64,000 nucleotides of DNA. It comes from Balanoglossus misakiensis (taxonomy: Eukaryota; Hemichordata). Position numbers and translations under genes: made by a program. The stretch covers positions 434,001 through 498,000 of the forward strand of contig CM082595.2 of NCBI GenBank assembly GCA_040954595.2. Reading direction: 5' to 3'. How positions within the stretch are numbered: position 1 is the first letter of the stretch; each line of letters opens with the position of its first letter. Of this stretch, positions 27,695-39,713 are shown piece by piece. The notes beneath the pieces are model-generated. The model searched no databases. It had not been told where the DNA came from and saw nothing but the letters and a program-made list of their open reading frames with translations.

Positions 27695-30512
27695 ATGAAG
27701 GTCACGGTTACAACACTAACGGGTGAAATCTTCCCTTTGGAAGTAAGTGGTGACTTGGAGCTTGAAAATTTCAAGGCGCTTTGTGAATTTGAATGTGGTT
27801 TTCCATGCAATGAAATGATGATCACATACAATGGCATACCTCTGATGGATGACAAGAAAACTCTGGAAGGTTACCAGATCAAAGATGGTGATGTTGTACT
27901 CATACAGCGAATGCGAAACCAACCTCAGGCCATTCCTCGAGGGCCACAAGCAATTCCTCAAGGGGCACAACTACCTAGTGGTAAGAAAATAACTTCCTGG
28001 AAACGATCACATACGAAACATACAAGGACATTTCACTTTCATATTCATGATTCAGCCTAAATGTGACTTGGGTTCATAGAATGTACGTATATATGATTTG
28101 TATGCTAAAGTTGGACCTCTGTAGAGGGAAATTGGGATGAAAAGGTTAATGGTCCAAATTTAAAATGTGTTCAAGACAGTGTACCATGGCTACTCAATCC
28201 AAAGCTGCATGTATGACAAGTTAGGGTCTATCACCTGACTGTCACATGGCAAAAGCTGACTGCTCCCTTTAGAAAGGCAATCTGGGCAGTACAGCAGCCT
28301 CTACATGCTACATCAAGTTATGAAGCACAACGGGGCCTGCAGGTCTGGAAATTTAGTCTGTGAGGTAGTATAGGCTTCATACACTAATCATCACAGGTCT
28401 GACTGATGTGAATCCATTTCCATGTTGCAGGACTTCCGCAGATTGACTTTTCCAGCATTCAGGTTCCAGTTCCAGGAACATCACAAGCCTCTAGAGCACC
28501 CCGATCTCTAGAAGACGACCCTGCAGCACTGCGCGACGCACTGTTGGCCAATCCACACCAGCTTGCACTGTTGAAGGAAAGAAATCCGCCACTAGCAGAG
28601 GCACTTGCTTCTGGAGATCTAGGTAACCATGGTGTTATTACTAAAAGCACACAGCCAACAAATAGATATATTTCTAACATGTTATTGATGTGGTGTAGTA
28701 GAAATAGGATTTGGAGTATAGAATTCCACACACTTGCCAAACAAATCACTGAACATGTGCATTATTAACCCCCAGCAAAGTTTACAAGTGTGATGCGAGC
28801 ACAGCAGAAGGAAAAAGCCGAAAGGGAAAGGGAGAGAATTCGACTGATGAATGCAGATCCTTTTGATGCAGAAGCACAGCAACATATAGCAGAAGAGATC
28901 AGGTATGGCAGAAAGAAAACTAGATGAATTGCAGACTGACACCATCTGATTAAAATGAATGCATCTCGTCACAGTAGCCAAGCTCAGTACAAGCAGCACC
29001 TGGTATCTATCCCAGCCACAACACAGGAAAGCAATGTAACATGTTCTTTTAACATTGAAATCACTATCATATTTTCCCTCACACAGGCTCAAAAATGTAG
29101 AAGCCAATATGGAGTCAGCAATGGAATGGAACCCAGAGAGTTTTGGTCAAGTTGTGATGTTATACATAGATTGTAAAGTAAATGGCCATGATGTCAAAGC
29201 CTTTGTTGATTCAGGTAAAATGATGTCAAGTGTATTTCTACATCATTGATTAGTCTGTTCTCATTACATGCATGCAGTGGCAGTTGAGGTGTCTTGATCA
29301 CCTGACTGTCACATGGCAATAACCAACTGCTCCCCCATAGTGGGCAATCTTAGCAGTGTGGCCGCCTTTGCATGCTAGATTAATTTATGAAGTACAACAG
29401 GGCCTGCAGGTTTGGAGATTTAACCTGTAAGGTAGTATAGACTTCATACATGAGCTCTTTAACTTGATCATGTTGTTTTGAACTTTCTGTCAGTATTGTA
29501 CTGTCTGTATTATACTTGAATTTGATTGGTTGATAGGAGCCCAGATGACAATAATGAGTGCTGCATGTGCTGAGAGATGTAACATAATGAGATTAGTGGA
29601 CAGAAGATGGGCTGGCATTGCTAAAGGTGTAGGAACACAGAAGATTGTAGGCAGAGTTCATATGGGTAAGTGTACCAAGGAGAAAAGTGGAAATTGCATT
29701 GTATTTTATGAACACGCACACAGCGAATCCATCAGCAGTACTTTTTCATTGTTTTTACAACAATTAACACTAGACCATTTTCTTGTCATGCTACAGGTCA
29801 GATTCAAATAGGACCTATTTTTCTGCAGTCGTCATTTTCCATTTTAGAAGATCAACCAATGGACATGTTACTTGGCCTAGACATGCTCAAAAGACACCAG
29901 GTACGGTCAAGAAATTAATGTTACCATCACTAAAGACGCTCTCATCCCGGTCTACCAGGGCTAACCCGAGGGCATTCCTTAGCGAACGGAAGCTATAATT
30001 GATGACTGTGAATCAGTATTTTATTGAGAATATACAAATATAAGTGACTGACTTTTTTTTCAGTGTTGCATAGATTTGAAGAGGAATATACTGACTATAG
30101 GTACAACTGGAACAGAGACATCGTTCCTGAGTGAAGGTGATCTGCCACCGTGTGCAAGACTTAATAGACAACCATCACTTACTGAAGATGAAGACAAACA
30201 ACTAGCAGAGGCCATGCAGAGATCGGCTGAAGAAGCTAGAGCAGGTTGGTGTATTCCTAGATCTGGTAAACAAGTTAATGTTTGTGAAACAGTGAAGAGA
30301 ATGCTTACAGAATCTCTTTTAGTTTTACTCACCTATTTTGTCTTTATACTTCAGGGCCAAGTAGGGATAAAGATATTCCAGAAGAAAAAATCAACACCAT
30401 TGTACAGATGGGATTTAACCGGGAGCAGGCAATCGAGGAATTACGGAATTATAACGGAGATGTCAATCAAGCTGCAGCTGCCATTTTAGCCAAATCTCTC
30501 AAGGGACCGTAG
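27695..30512 (+). CDS. DDI2: DDI2-type ubiquitin shuttle and retropepsin-like aspartic protease
   Basis: Eight coding exons join in frame: 27695-27980, 28431-28622, 28776-28902, 29087-29214, 29537-29665, 29797-29900, 30064-30244 and 30355-30512, giving 434 aa. Order: N-terminal ubiquitin-like domain (about 1-76), helical DDI region with [13 protein letters not shown], retropepsin-like domain with active-site D-S-G at 243-245 in FVDSGAQMT, then a C-terminal UBA domain (about 387-431, [18 protein letters not shown]). The start at 27695 opens the ubiquitin fold at the position used by human DDI2; an upstream in-frame ATG (27638) would add a non-conserved leader. The family binds ubiquitylated proteins, docks on the proteasome and cleaves heavily ubiquitylated substrates such as the NRF1 transcription factor. 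Human DDI1/2 lack a classical UBA, so this resembles the yeast and invertebrate form. An AATAAA signal lies at 31117. Confidence 0.95.
28231..28390 (+). repeat. Interspersed ~160-bp repeat, copy 1 (DDI2 intron 1)
   Basis: It starts TCACCTGACTGTCACATGGC and carries the blocks GGGCCTGCAGGT and GAGGTAGTATAGGCTTCATAC. A second copy in the same orientation lies in DDI2 intron 4 (29298-29452). No terminal inverted repeat or coding capacity is seen. The family is unidentified. Confidence 0.8.
29298..29452 (+). repeat. Interspersed ~155-bp repeat, copy 2 (DDI2 intron 4)
   Basis: It shares the left start TCACCTGACTGTCACATGGC and the right blocks GGGCCTGCAGGT and AAGGTAGTATAGACTTCATAC with copy 1, diverged by substitutions and small gaps. 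Two same-orientation copies about 1 kb apart in one gene could arise from insertion twice or from segmental copying. Confidence 0.8.
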
Positions 30513-31116
30513 TCAGCCACGATTTCTTGTTGATTTTTAGTTTTGACTTTGATTGAACAAATTTTGTGCCAGTCTTGCATCTGTATTTCAACTGAACACC
30601 ATTAGCTTGAGTCTTATTCTTCTTCACCTTGTCATTTCAAGATTTGTATCTTTTGGTGTTTGTACTGCCAGCGAGCTTGATGCCAAACATATTAAGAGCA
30701 ACAACTTTCTTTTTTTCTACTCTGCGTCTTTAAATGTCACCATGTTTACACATTCATACCTCATGTATATACCTTACTGGTATTAGCTGATAAAAGTTAT
30801 CATTATTACATAGGCATTGATTTCCTTTAGTTTAATATATGTTTTATGTAATTAGTCGCCTCTTGCAACTCAAAATGAACTGTGAATTGTAATATCTGCT
30901 CCACAATACTGATAATATATGAAGGTTCTCAATTTTTGTAAAAATAATACTGTTAAATTATCCAAGGCTGATGTTACTAGAACCTCCTTGCTCTGTATTT
31001 CAAAACCATTTCTTTGTTATTTATGAAATGGTACAAAGGTTGTAATGAGATTTTATAAAGATACATTTTGGATAGGCAATATTTCTTCAAGCTTGTGTAT
31101 GAAATTACTCTTTATG

Positions 31117-31122
31117 AATAAA
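31117..31122 (+). terminator. DDI2 polyadenylation signal (AATAAA)
   Basis: A canonical hexamer about 605 bp after the DDI2 stop, followed by a T-rich stretch (TTGTTGGGTTTTTTT) suitable as the downstream element. On the other strand, TTTATT at 31210-31215 could be the UTP3 signal, so the two convergent 3' ends nearly touch. Confidence 0.7.
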
Positions 31123-31261
31123 GAATGTCACTTTTTGAAATGAAATATTGTTGGGTTTTTTTAAGATGCATGTCTTACATATCTATTTGAACATACAAGT
31201 TATTTGAAGTTTATTCTTGGACATGTACCAAAATACCAACACGTCATAAATTGCTCGTTCA

Positions 31262-34200
31262 TTAGGTTTTGATTTTAATACTCTTGATAACACCAGCTTT
31301 AATCCCAGAAGCTTCACCTCCATAACGCTCAGTTTCCCGACGAACCTCACGTACCTGAAATGAAAGATGAAATAGTATTATTTGTTGACAATCTCTTCAC
31401 AAAGTATGCGTGTACATGAAAATTGTAGATATTCCCTCAGCACCAGCATACATAACAGTGGGTTTCTCACTGGTTGAAGTTCCAAGATAACCAGCCTTCA
31501 ACCCCCAGTTCCTTTTTAGACATCCTACCTTACCACAGAAAACAATGGGTTTGAACTGAACCATTGATGGTTAAAGGGTTCCTGCTTGATGGAAATAAAT
31601 CTTCAAAGACAACCTTACCTGTCCCTTCCTTCTGATCTTGGCTTTCCTGAACTTCTCCCGGTGCTTGACTCTAGGATTACGGAATATTTTCTTTCGTTTC
31701 GGTGTCAGACCCTTATTTTTGGAGATCTGGAAAAATAATTTAGAATAGTAAATAAGGCATGGTGACTTTCCAAAAACTGTAAATGGTAAATCACATAATC
31801 ACAATGCAAACACAAACATGATACATATCGACCTCTGTGAAAACTGGTTCCCCCCCCCTCCAAAAATGACCCTCTTTTACCTGATATGTTATGGCTCTCT
31901 TGGAAACTGCTTCTGATTCATCCACTTGTTCATCTTGATTGTCATCATCAGCAACTTCAGCTGGTTCCCTACACCAGAAAATGAACAAATTTAGTTGAGA
32001 CTTGGACTGCTGACGGGTGCAGTACAGAACAGATTACCAATGAAACTTCGTTCATTAAGTATCCATCTATCCACCCATTCTTTCTTCCATCCACCCATCC
32101 ATCCATCCATCAAATGACTATGGTAACTTACTCATCTGCATCTTTAGCAAGCTTCCTCGCCTTTGCCAATGTTTTCATCTCTGTGTAATAATTCAATGCT
32201 TCTCTTTCATCTGTTGTAAACATCTCCTCCGCGGCTTTCCTCTTCTTTTTCTCCTTTTTAACTGTTTCTTTCTTCTCAGCGTCATCCACCAATGTTGACA
32301 GTTGCTTTTTCTCTTTCCTAAGTTTCTTCTTACCAACTGTAGCAACTTTCTTTTTGACAGGTTCAGCCTTGTTTTCACTTGGTTCAATATCTGTGTCTCC
32401 AGACAACAAACTTTCAATCTCACCTTCCAGTTGTATATCAAGTGGCTTAAGTTGTGTGATGGTCTGTGAAGAAAGAAAAATATCCAGGGTACTTGAAAAA
32501 GATTCGGAGTGAATGAGTTGTTGGATTGGAGTGCTGCTCATGGTTACTACGAACTACAGTGAAATCTGCCCTTGGCAGTCACTCAAGGGACTTTCCTCAA
32601 ATCATGCACAGGGACTGTAACAAGGTTTATCTCTGGTCTAACTTACATTTCTCAATGTAACAAGTCTTCTTATGACTGGATGGGTGTTTACTGATATGTG
32701 AGAAGATTTTAATATCATGTAGTAACTGATGTTGATGCAGTAACTGAAAATTAAACAGAACAGATTCAAAATCAATATGAATCATGAATCTCATGTTTGA
32801 GATGAATTTATAAAGTTCTCAATAAAATGCTCACACAAACACATACATTACCTGTTCTCGATATGTTGATATTAATGGACATTTTGAGATGTACTTACGT
32901 CAAATAAATTAGGTATTTTGTTTCTACATAAGTTGCTCCCTTTCCACGAATTTTCCCTTCTTTGACCAAATTCATCAGAGGATGGAACTTTTCAATGACT
33001 TCCCTAATCTGTGAAGACAAACAGACACCAATCATTAATCATGGTTGAAGTGGGAATGCCTCAGGATTTCCACACAAGGGGAAAAGTGTCTGGACATGAT
33101 TCCTCTTACATTCTAACAATGGCTTGGCGTGACGTGCAGTGAGCTTACCTTTAATTTGAAGTCTTCAATCAGTTCCAGTAACTCGGGAGACTCTTTCTTC
33201 AATAACTGTAAACATGAGAAAATGAAACTCAAGTAAAGACCATGCCATGAATATTTGTTGCAAAGAACATATAAACTAGCTTCATAGAAAAAGATGACAA
33301 ATTTCAATCTTCTGGTCAATATCCTTCAAAAAGTCTTCCTCACCTCAAGTTTCTCGTGTTTGGAAAATTTTGACATGTCTTTGATGACTTTTACCTCCTC
33401 CTCTTCTGTTGCTGGCGTTTCATTGGCGAGCGTCTGTGTAAGAGAGAATGTCAAGTGATGTTAGTACAGTCTAACCTCTACTGGTAACCAGGTTGCAGTT
33501 CAATGGTGTTTGTTTAACCCCAAAATCTTTACTTTGATCCAGAGATGACAAGATTGAATATTTTCAAACACATATACTCTTTTTGAACTACTCACTTTGA
33601 GAAAGTCATACCCAAAGTCTTCCTCTTGAAGTGTCTCTGCCATCTTTTGTTGCAACGCCAGAGCTTCTTTCTCCTCCTCCTCCCGAGCATCTTCTTCCTC
33701 AGAGCCACTCACACCTGTCAAGATGACCACAGACAATGCTTGCCTCAGATATAGCAGATGTGGCAGATATCAAATGCAAATTATGAATTTGCAGAAATCT
33801 TGTGTTGCATAGATCTACATCACTGAACAATGCAGTACAACACACAGATCACTAACCTGGCAGATCATCATCCACATAATCTGTAGTATAGAAGATAGAT
33901 TTCTTCTTTCCCCAGGATTTGGAATCCGGTATCTCAACCTTGTCTTGTCCTTCTAACTCATCACTTGACATATCTACTGCCTCTTCATCTTCATCATCAT
34001 CATCATCGTCCTCCAAGGCATACACTTCCTACAAGACGGATGATACAGTGATGAATAGATGGAATGGAATGGAATGGAAATTTGAACTTGTGACAATTGC
34101 TCGATTTCAAACATATTTACCTCTTCCTCTGAGCTGACATTTGCCGGTGCCAGACCCCCTGGATCATCCAGGAGAATCTTTTCCTTGTTGGCATGGAACT

Positions 34201-34557
34201 CATCCACTTCATCATACATATATTCCCTGGATTCAGGATCTGGGTCTTTTATATGACGATACGCCCTTTCATCATCACTGTCATATGTGGGTTGCTTCGG
34301 TGCAGCAAACCTGCCCTTTGATCTGTAGAAACAACAATTAAAGATGAAATTACAAACCCTCCTGTGAGGTTGGATATACAATCTCTTGTTCCAGAGTGCC
34401 AATATGATGCTGTACACCAACACCCTCACTCAGTCACTGGTTGTGGTACATGAAGGACGTATGATTATCCATGTAGTACTAAAGATATTATAAGGCGAAC
34501 AGTTGTTGTTTTCTTATACAATGATAGTGAAACTATTCCTCACCTTCTTTTTGGCAT
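31262..34557 (-). CDS. UTP3: UTP3/SAS10 small-subunit processome protein
   Basis: Twelve coding exons on the minus strand: 34557-34544, 34322-34121, 34028-33857, 33714-33596, 33433-33344, 33205-33149, 33008-32899, 32743-32647, 32463-32132, 31968-31881, 31726-31619 and 31354-31262, giving 493 aa (human about 479). The start exon codes only MPKRR before the intron. An acidic N-terminal part (poly-Asp at about residue 80) with WGKKK...YYTTDY-like text leads into a Sas10/C1D domain (about 200-290; KKESPELLELIEDFKLK, then KGATYVETKYLIYL). A Lys-rich linker and the conserved C-terminal Sas10 block (KRAITYQ, KGLTPKRKK, NPRVKHREKFRKA) follow. The family acts in the nucleolus in the U3 processome for 18S rRNA maturation. 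Mammalian UTP3 is intronless, so this intron-rich form is informative. It shares a divergent promoter with LRRC34. Confidence 0.95.
31497..31580. mobile_element. MITE-like TTAA-ended repeat copy in a UTP3 intron
   Basis: It contains TTCAACCCCCAGTTCC, a degenerate form of the right end, then ACCACAGAAAACAATGGG and the end GGTTAAAGGGTT, in the internal order of the 15.5-kb copy. It is a decayed member lying in the intron between the last two coding exons. Confidence 0.55.
32061..32111. repeat. (ATCC)n microsatellite in a UTP3 intron
   Basis: An imperfect CCAT/CCAC/TCCA tetranucleotide run about 20 bp downstream (minus-strand sense) of the donor of the Lys-rich exon ending at 32132. Length variation here could affect that donor's context, but no effect is visible from sequence. 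Confidence 0.85.
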
Positions 34558-35044
34558 GTTCACTTCAAATTGTAAGGAAGATGATGCTTTAAATCAGATA
34601 CATGTGTTACTACGTTCACGACCTCAGACAGCACGTGTCTGTTTGTGTATCTTTCAGGGGTCAGAGGTCATAAGTCGTGGATTATTGTATCGCGAGATCT
34701 CGCACTGGACGCGACCGATAGCAGAAACTTAGCAACTATCAACAAAAGCTGGGATTCCCTGAAATCAAGAACAGTTGTACAGGTATTGAGAATATTTGTG
34801 TAAATATTACCCTAACTATGATTTTAAAGTCGTATCTGCTCATAAAAGCTATCCGATGTTTTTTTTCGTTCGTGAAATGGGAGGAATACACCTTATTCCG
34901 TAAGGAGCTGTCGTCCAGCCAGTTGTCAACTCAATCATGTACATTACAAATATATGTACTCCTATAATTATTTGGTCTCTCATGTTGTGAAGCAAATGTT
35001 TAAACGATGTAAATTATCAGTTGCAGACCTTAGGACCCACCAGA
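34558..35044. promoter_or_regulatory. Divergent promoter of UTP3 (-) and LRRC34 (+)
   Basis: 487 bp separate the two start codons. At 34690-34703 lies TCGCGAGATCTCGC, related to the TCTCGCGAGA element typical of bidirectional housekeeping promoters. An RFX half site (CTTAGCAAC) lies at about 34728. The plus side probably includes a 5'-UTR intron, since a CAG acceptor-like tract (ATTATCAG, TTGCAG) sits just before the LRRC34 start exon. Confidence 0.6.
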
Positions 35045-38000
35045 ATGGCTGACCCGTCTGCAATGATGAATCGTTACACTGATGTGTGTGATGAGCTTGG
35101 TCAAACACCTTCACAGTTCATCATGAAGGTTATTGATATTGAGAGAGAAGAGCAAATCATGTAAGTTGACATTGTTTATGAAATGAACAAAATAGAATGT
35201 GATACTGTGTTCATTAAGAATATGGGAGGGCCTGTTTAACTTGAAGAATTTCTCAATGAACACGACACAGTGTTTGTGATAATGATAGTAATTTTTCCAT
35301 CATAATTGTCAACTTTTTGAACTTACCCTAAGTACTAGTTTGATTTGATTTGATGGGCCCAATGTCCTTCACTAAACCAAAACATCTACATCCCCACATT
35401 TAATGCATGTTCTGACTTTGTTAACACTAACACAAAGACATGTACTGAATAAATTTAACCTATAGGTAGAATATAAAATCATTTTACTATATATTATGGG
35501 GTACATTTCAGCAAAATGACAAACATGGAGATAGGTTGAAATACAGATGTAGTGTGTATTATTATACAAAATGTGCATGGTTCAGATTTTTCATTAAAAA
35601 TAGACAAAGAGAAGACTCACAACACTCATATAAACTTTTCACGCATTCCTCTTTTTGAAGACATACTTTCATCAGTAAAATACCAATCTTCCCCAGTAAT
35701 TTTTATCTAAAATAGACCTACCCTTTATTTACCTGTGAAAATTGATTCACCTTCAACTTTTTAAAACTATGGAATATTGCACTGTAATAAACAAGGTATC
35801 TATATTCTGGATCATTGGTACAGATCTCAATAATCACCTCACCATTTCCTCTTTTTTGCACTTTGTATGTCTTTTTTATTGTCTTGCTCTACTCTAGAAG
35901 GGAAAAACAAGGAAAGTAAGTATACCTGCACCCAAGACTAATCACTGTGATGTTACTGAGATAGATACTAACAATAAACTGTTGGTTGCTGTTTGTTGGT
36001 TGCTTGTTGCTGTTGTTGTTTATCATTTTTGTTTTCCATTTGTTTTATCCATTAAGTATGATTTCAGAGGGATTTTTTTGTCTTGAATTTTTCTCCACCA
36101 CACATTGTTTCACATATTGGAATGATCCAACCATTTTCAATGTCTGGATCGGTCCATTTCATGCTGGAATAGGGGTGAACCTGACACATTTACCAGCACG
36201 TTGAAAAGTCACTCATCACAAGAATTTCAAAGAACTCAACTTGGCATCCACATGAGGAAAAATGTGTTTGATAACAGTATTAGTAGCAGCATGCAAAAAA
36301 TGTTTGTGTAATGTATTGGATATTTCCCAATGTTTTAATTGTATGTTAATATGCCATAATTGTACTGCATAGACTTGCATGGCCATCTTTGATAACTGCA
36401 TGGAACCATGTGGATGTTAATTTGCAACAGAGTATATAATTTAGTCAGTTGTGACTTACTATAGAATTGGCTTGCTGGCGGAATAATTATATATCTTGTA
36501 CATAGTTGATTCATACCACTTGTAAGTTGTAGTGTATATCTGCTAAATGTTGGACAAGCATTGCTGTATAAAGATGTAGCAATTGCATGGCTATGCATTG
36601 TTTGTTATTTTGTCATTGTTCTCGATGTTGATTACTGGCCACTCTGTGATCAGAACACTGTAGCATATCATGATAAAGAAAATAGACATTTCAGTTTGCA
36701 AAAAATGATTTAGACTAATGTTTGACACCTTCCGTATTTTCAGGGAACCAACAGAGTACATGGATCTGAGCTTACCAGGGAATAACTATCTGATCACTGA
36801 TACGAGACTAACAGATGCAGACATGTTGCCACTCTATAAAACACTTGAAAACAGTACCTATGTACAATCATTGGATTTGAGATACAATGATATTGGAGAT
36901 GCTGGGGCTGTACACATTGCAAAACTCTTGGAGGTAAGAATAATTTCCTCATTGTTTGTTGTATGTGTTTGGTTATTATTTAAATTTACATAAATTTGAG
37001 TACAGGTTTTCTACTGTCTTATTTCCAACTACTTTTTGTTTTCATTTGATTGCAGGCAACAGTGATGTTACGATCCTTGAATCTGATGTGTAATGATATT
37101 GGTACAGAAGGTGCCAGGGCCATAGCCGGTGCATTGCAGGTATTCATCACTCATCAGTCTTCAGTCTACCCAAAACCGAAGTTGATACAGTGAATGAAAT
37201 ACCTCATAAGTAATTTATTTCCTGTTATTCTTACAGACGAATGAAACCCTAGTATCACTGAAGATGAATGGAAACAAGATAGGTAACAAAGGTGGTATGG
37301 CATTTGCGGGAATCTTACAAGTCAATAACACATTAGAAGAATTAGATCTGGGAGACACAGACCAGGTAAGCAGTTGGTGTTTACAAAGCAACTTTCAAGA
37401 TTTCATAGAATTCCAAGTATGATATTAAGATGTATGGACTGCTGTGTGCTGTCCCAATTGGGTGAGCATGGATATGTGTTGTCTCTGTGTGAACCATGCA
37501 TTTCTTCTCGAACCACCAGGGCACAGAGAGTGTGATTGCATTAGCCACAGTGTTAAATCAGAATAAATCCATCCGAGCCTTCAACTGCAACAGACCATTA
37601 CTGTTCAGTCATCAAGAAGAGACGACGGTTCACATGTCAAGGATGCTGAAAGTTAACAAGACTCTGAGAGAACTTCACCTACAGAAATATGACATGAGGG
37701 ATTTTGGAGCAGAAAGGCTTGTGGAAACGCTTATCGAGAACATTGCCCTCACATATCTAGATCTCAGTTGGTGAGTCTGTAATCATTCTTTGTTTTCGTA
37801 AGCCATGTGATGATTGGTTAGTTGTCGTACAAAACTGAATAATCTACATGTGATGTATTCTATTTTGTGTTCTTGTTTCAGTAACCGAATCACCAGAGAT
37901 GGCGCCAAACACATAGCTAGGCTGCTGAAACACAACACACCACTGCAGATACTTGATTTGGGTTTCAATAGGATTGAAGACGATGGAGCCAAGTACATTG

Positions 38001-38639
38001 CAGAAGCGTTGGCTGAATTCAATAATTCACTCTCACAGTGAGTATGCATTTATTCGTTCAAGCATGCCTTTATTTTGTCTACACAAGAGTTAACCCTTTC
38101 ACCACCATTTGGTCCAAATCCATTGTTTCCTATGATGAATTTGAGACTGATGACATTGATTGCATTCATTCTTGACTCACAGCTTGGTAATCACCAGTAA
38201 TCAGATCAGAGGGGACGGACTGTGTGCAATAGCCAAGTCCATGAAGACGAATATCTCACTGACTAATGTCTATATCTGGGGAAATGATCTGGAGACACCA
38301 GCATGTGTGGTAAGTCAACTTTATCCTCGTCTTTACAGGTTATTGCCAGGTTATTCTGTTGCTATCTGTTGAATCAAAATGACCAAGTGATCTAGATGTA
38401 CTTTGTTGGTTTACAGTTCTTACCTATGAGTAATCATTTGTTGTTTTATGTCATTTTTGTAGGCTTTCAATGAGTTGATTGAAACCAACCGATTGGAGTT
38501 GCGCGACACTGACGTCAAACCATACGTTGTGGATGGAGTGGTTTACTTGTCTGAGATGTCCCATGGAATCCGTAGACACTATTACTGGACGCCGTTCTAT
38601 GGTCCTGATGTGGAAGAACTCAAAGCTAAACATTCATAA
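35045..38639 (+). CDS. LRRC34: Leucine-rich repeat-containing protein 34
   Basis: Coding exons 35045-35160, 36744-36933, 37056-37139, 37237-37365, 37520-37770, 37882-38037, 38183-38309 and 38463-38639 join in frame to 409 aa. A possible 18-nt microexon at 35898-35915 would make it 415. Most of the protein is ribonuclease-inhibitor-type LRRs (LDLRYNDIGDAGAVHIAKLL, then SLKMNGNKIGNKGGMAF, LDLGFNRIEDDGAKYIAEAL). Exon borders repeatedly fall near repeat borders. The tail (YIWGNDLE, then VKPYVVDGVVYLSEMS, RRHYYWTPFYG) is the diagnostic LRRC34 C-terminus and separates it from NLR, LRRC74 and RNH1 relatives. There is no NACHT domain, signal peptide or membrane segment. LRRC34 is linked to pluripotent and ciliated cells; its molecular role is unsettled. 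A polyA signal lies at 39112. Confidence 0.9.
35898..35915 (+). CDS. LRRC34: Candidate 18-nt microexon of LRRC34
   Basis: A pyrimidine-rich acceptor (TTGCTCTACTCTAG) is followed by 18 nt and a perfect donor (GTAAGTAT). Inclusion keeps the frame and inserts six charged residues (REKQGK) between the first and second coding exons, changing the junction codon from Met to Ile. No comparison was possible, so it could be a chance pair of splice sites. Confidence 0.45.
38090..38150. mobile_element. MITE-like repeat fragment in an LRRC34 intron
   Basis: It starts TTAACCCTTTCACCACCATTTGG, then CCAAATCCATTGTTTCCTATG, matching the left half of the family. The right end is missing or decayed. Confidence 0.65.
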
Positions 38640-39111
38640 ACTAATATCAATACTGATGTGGACATGGACAAAGTTGTTTTCTGTCTGAAATACAGGCAGG
38701 ATGTTTAACTGAACTGGTTAACTGTGACAGCTTGAGACGTAAACACCAGTCATCGATCAGGGACCACTCTGCTGTTTATAGATTGCTTCAGGGGGGATAG
38801 CCACTACAGATTGGAACAGTCATTCCATATTCACCACCACTCGGCTGAAGGACCAAATCCATATATTCAAATGGCCACTTGCCCGTATTGTATATAATTT
38901 GGCTCACTGATAAATACAGTGATAGTTTAGTGACTGGGTTTGGGAGGGGTCCACATTGAGGGTTGAGCAGGAGAGCATTTTGGTGGGACTGTATTTAAAG
39001 CACTAAGATACAAGAAAATGAGTATTGCAGATATTCACTCTTTATTTGGGAACAAATATATTGACTTCAATTTTGTGTATTTTGCAAGAATTTGTAAAAA
39101 TTCATTGTGTA

Positions 39112-39117
39112 AATAAA
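39112..39117 (+). terminator. LRRC34 polyadenylation signal (AATAAA)
   Basis: A canonical hexamer about 470 bp after the LRRC34 stop, followed by T-rich sequence (GTTTTTAC). The next gene, PEX14, is convergent, with its stop codon 600 bp further on. The 39118-39713 stretch holds no other supported feature. Confidence 0.65.
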
Positions 39118-39713
39118 GTATTTGTGCAAAGTTTTTACAAAACTGTCTAAGAGTTCTGACATCATGATACACAAAGTCCTATCGTTTTTGATATATAATT
39201 TTATTTTTCTGTGATAGCTATGAATGTTATTCTTTGTTCCTATTGAATTACTGATTACAGCTGCACACACAATTTGAATTTTGGCATTTTAATACAAACA
39301 GGGAGATAAGACTTCTCTGTGCATACCACACTTCATATCATCAAAGTTTTGATGTAAATATCTAAGTGTGGTGTGAGGGTAGTGAGCAATATATCAAAAA
39401 TCAAAATGGCACGAAATATCATTCATGTCCATGCACTGTCCATGGCAGTTTCCTTTCAGATTCTTTTGTAAATTATTATAAAATGTCACCAACCAAAGAG
39501 TTTCAAACCATATCAATGAATTTTCACAGGAAGAAATTCCCAAACACAGCCACAGAAAATCTGTGTCACCGCAGATAAAAACATCACTAGTAGTCATTCT
39601 CGAGTAGTGGTTAATTTTATAAAAACATTATTTAATTTTGTACTGTCATTCAGTCCAATCGTCTCTTATTCTATCAGCATTCCATATTGCAAATCCCGGA
39701 AGAACCAACATCA

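Noticed and set aside
29087-29900. Retroviral-type aspartic protease as evidence of a retroelement
   Set aside because: The DSG domain is flanked in frame by ubiquitin-like, DDI helical and UBA domains with introns, so it is the cellular DDI protein, not a retroelement.
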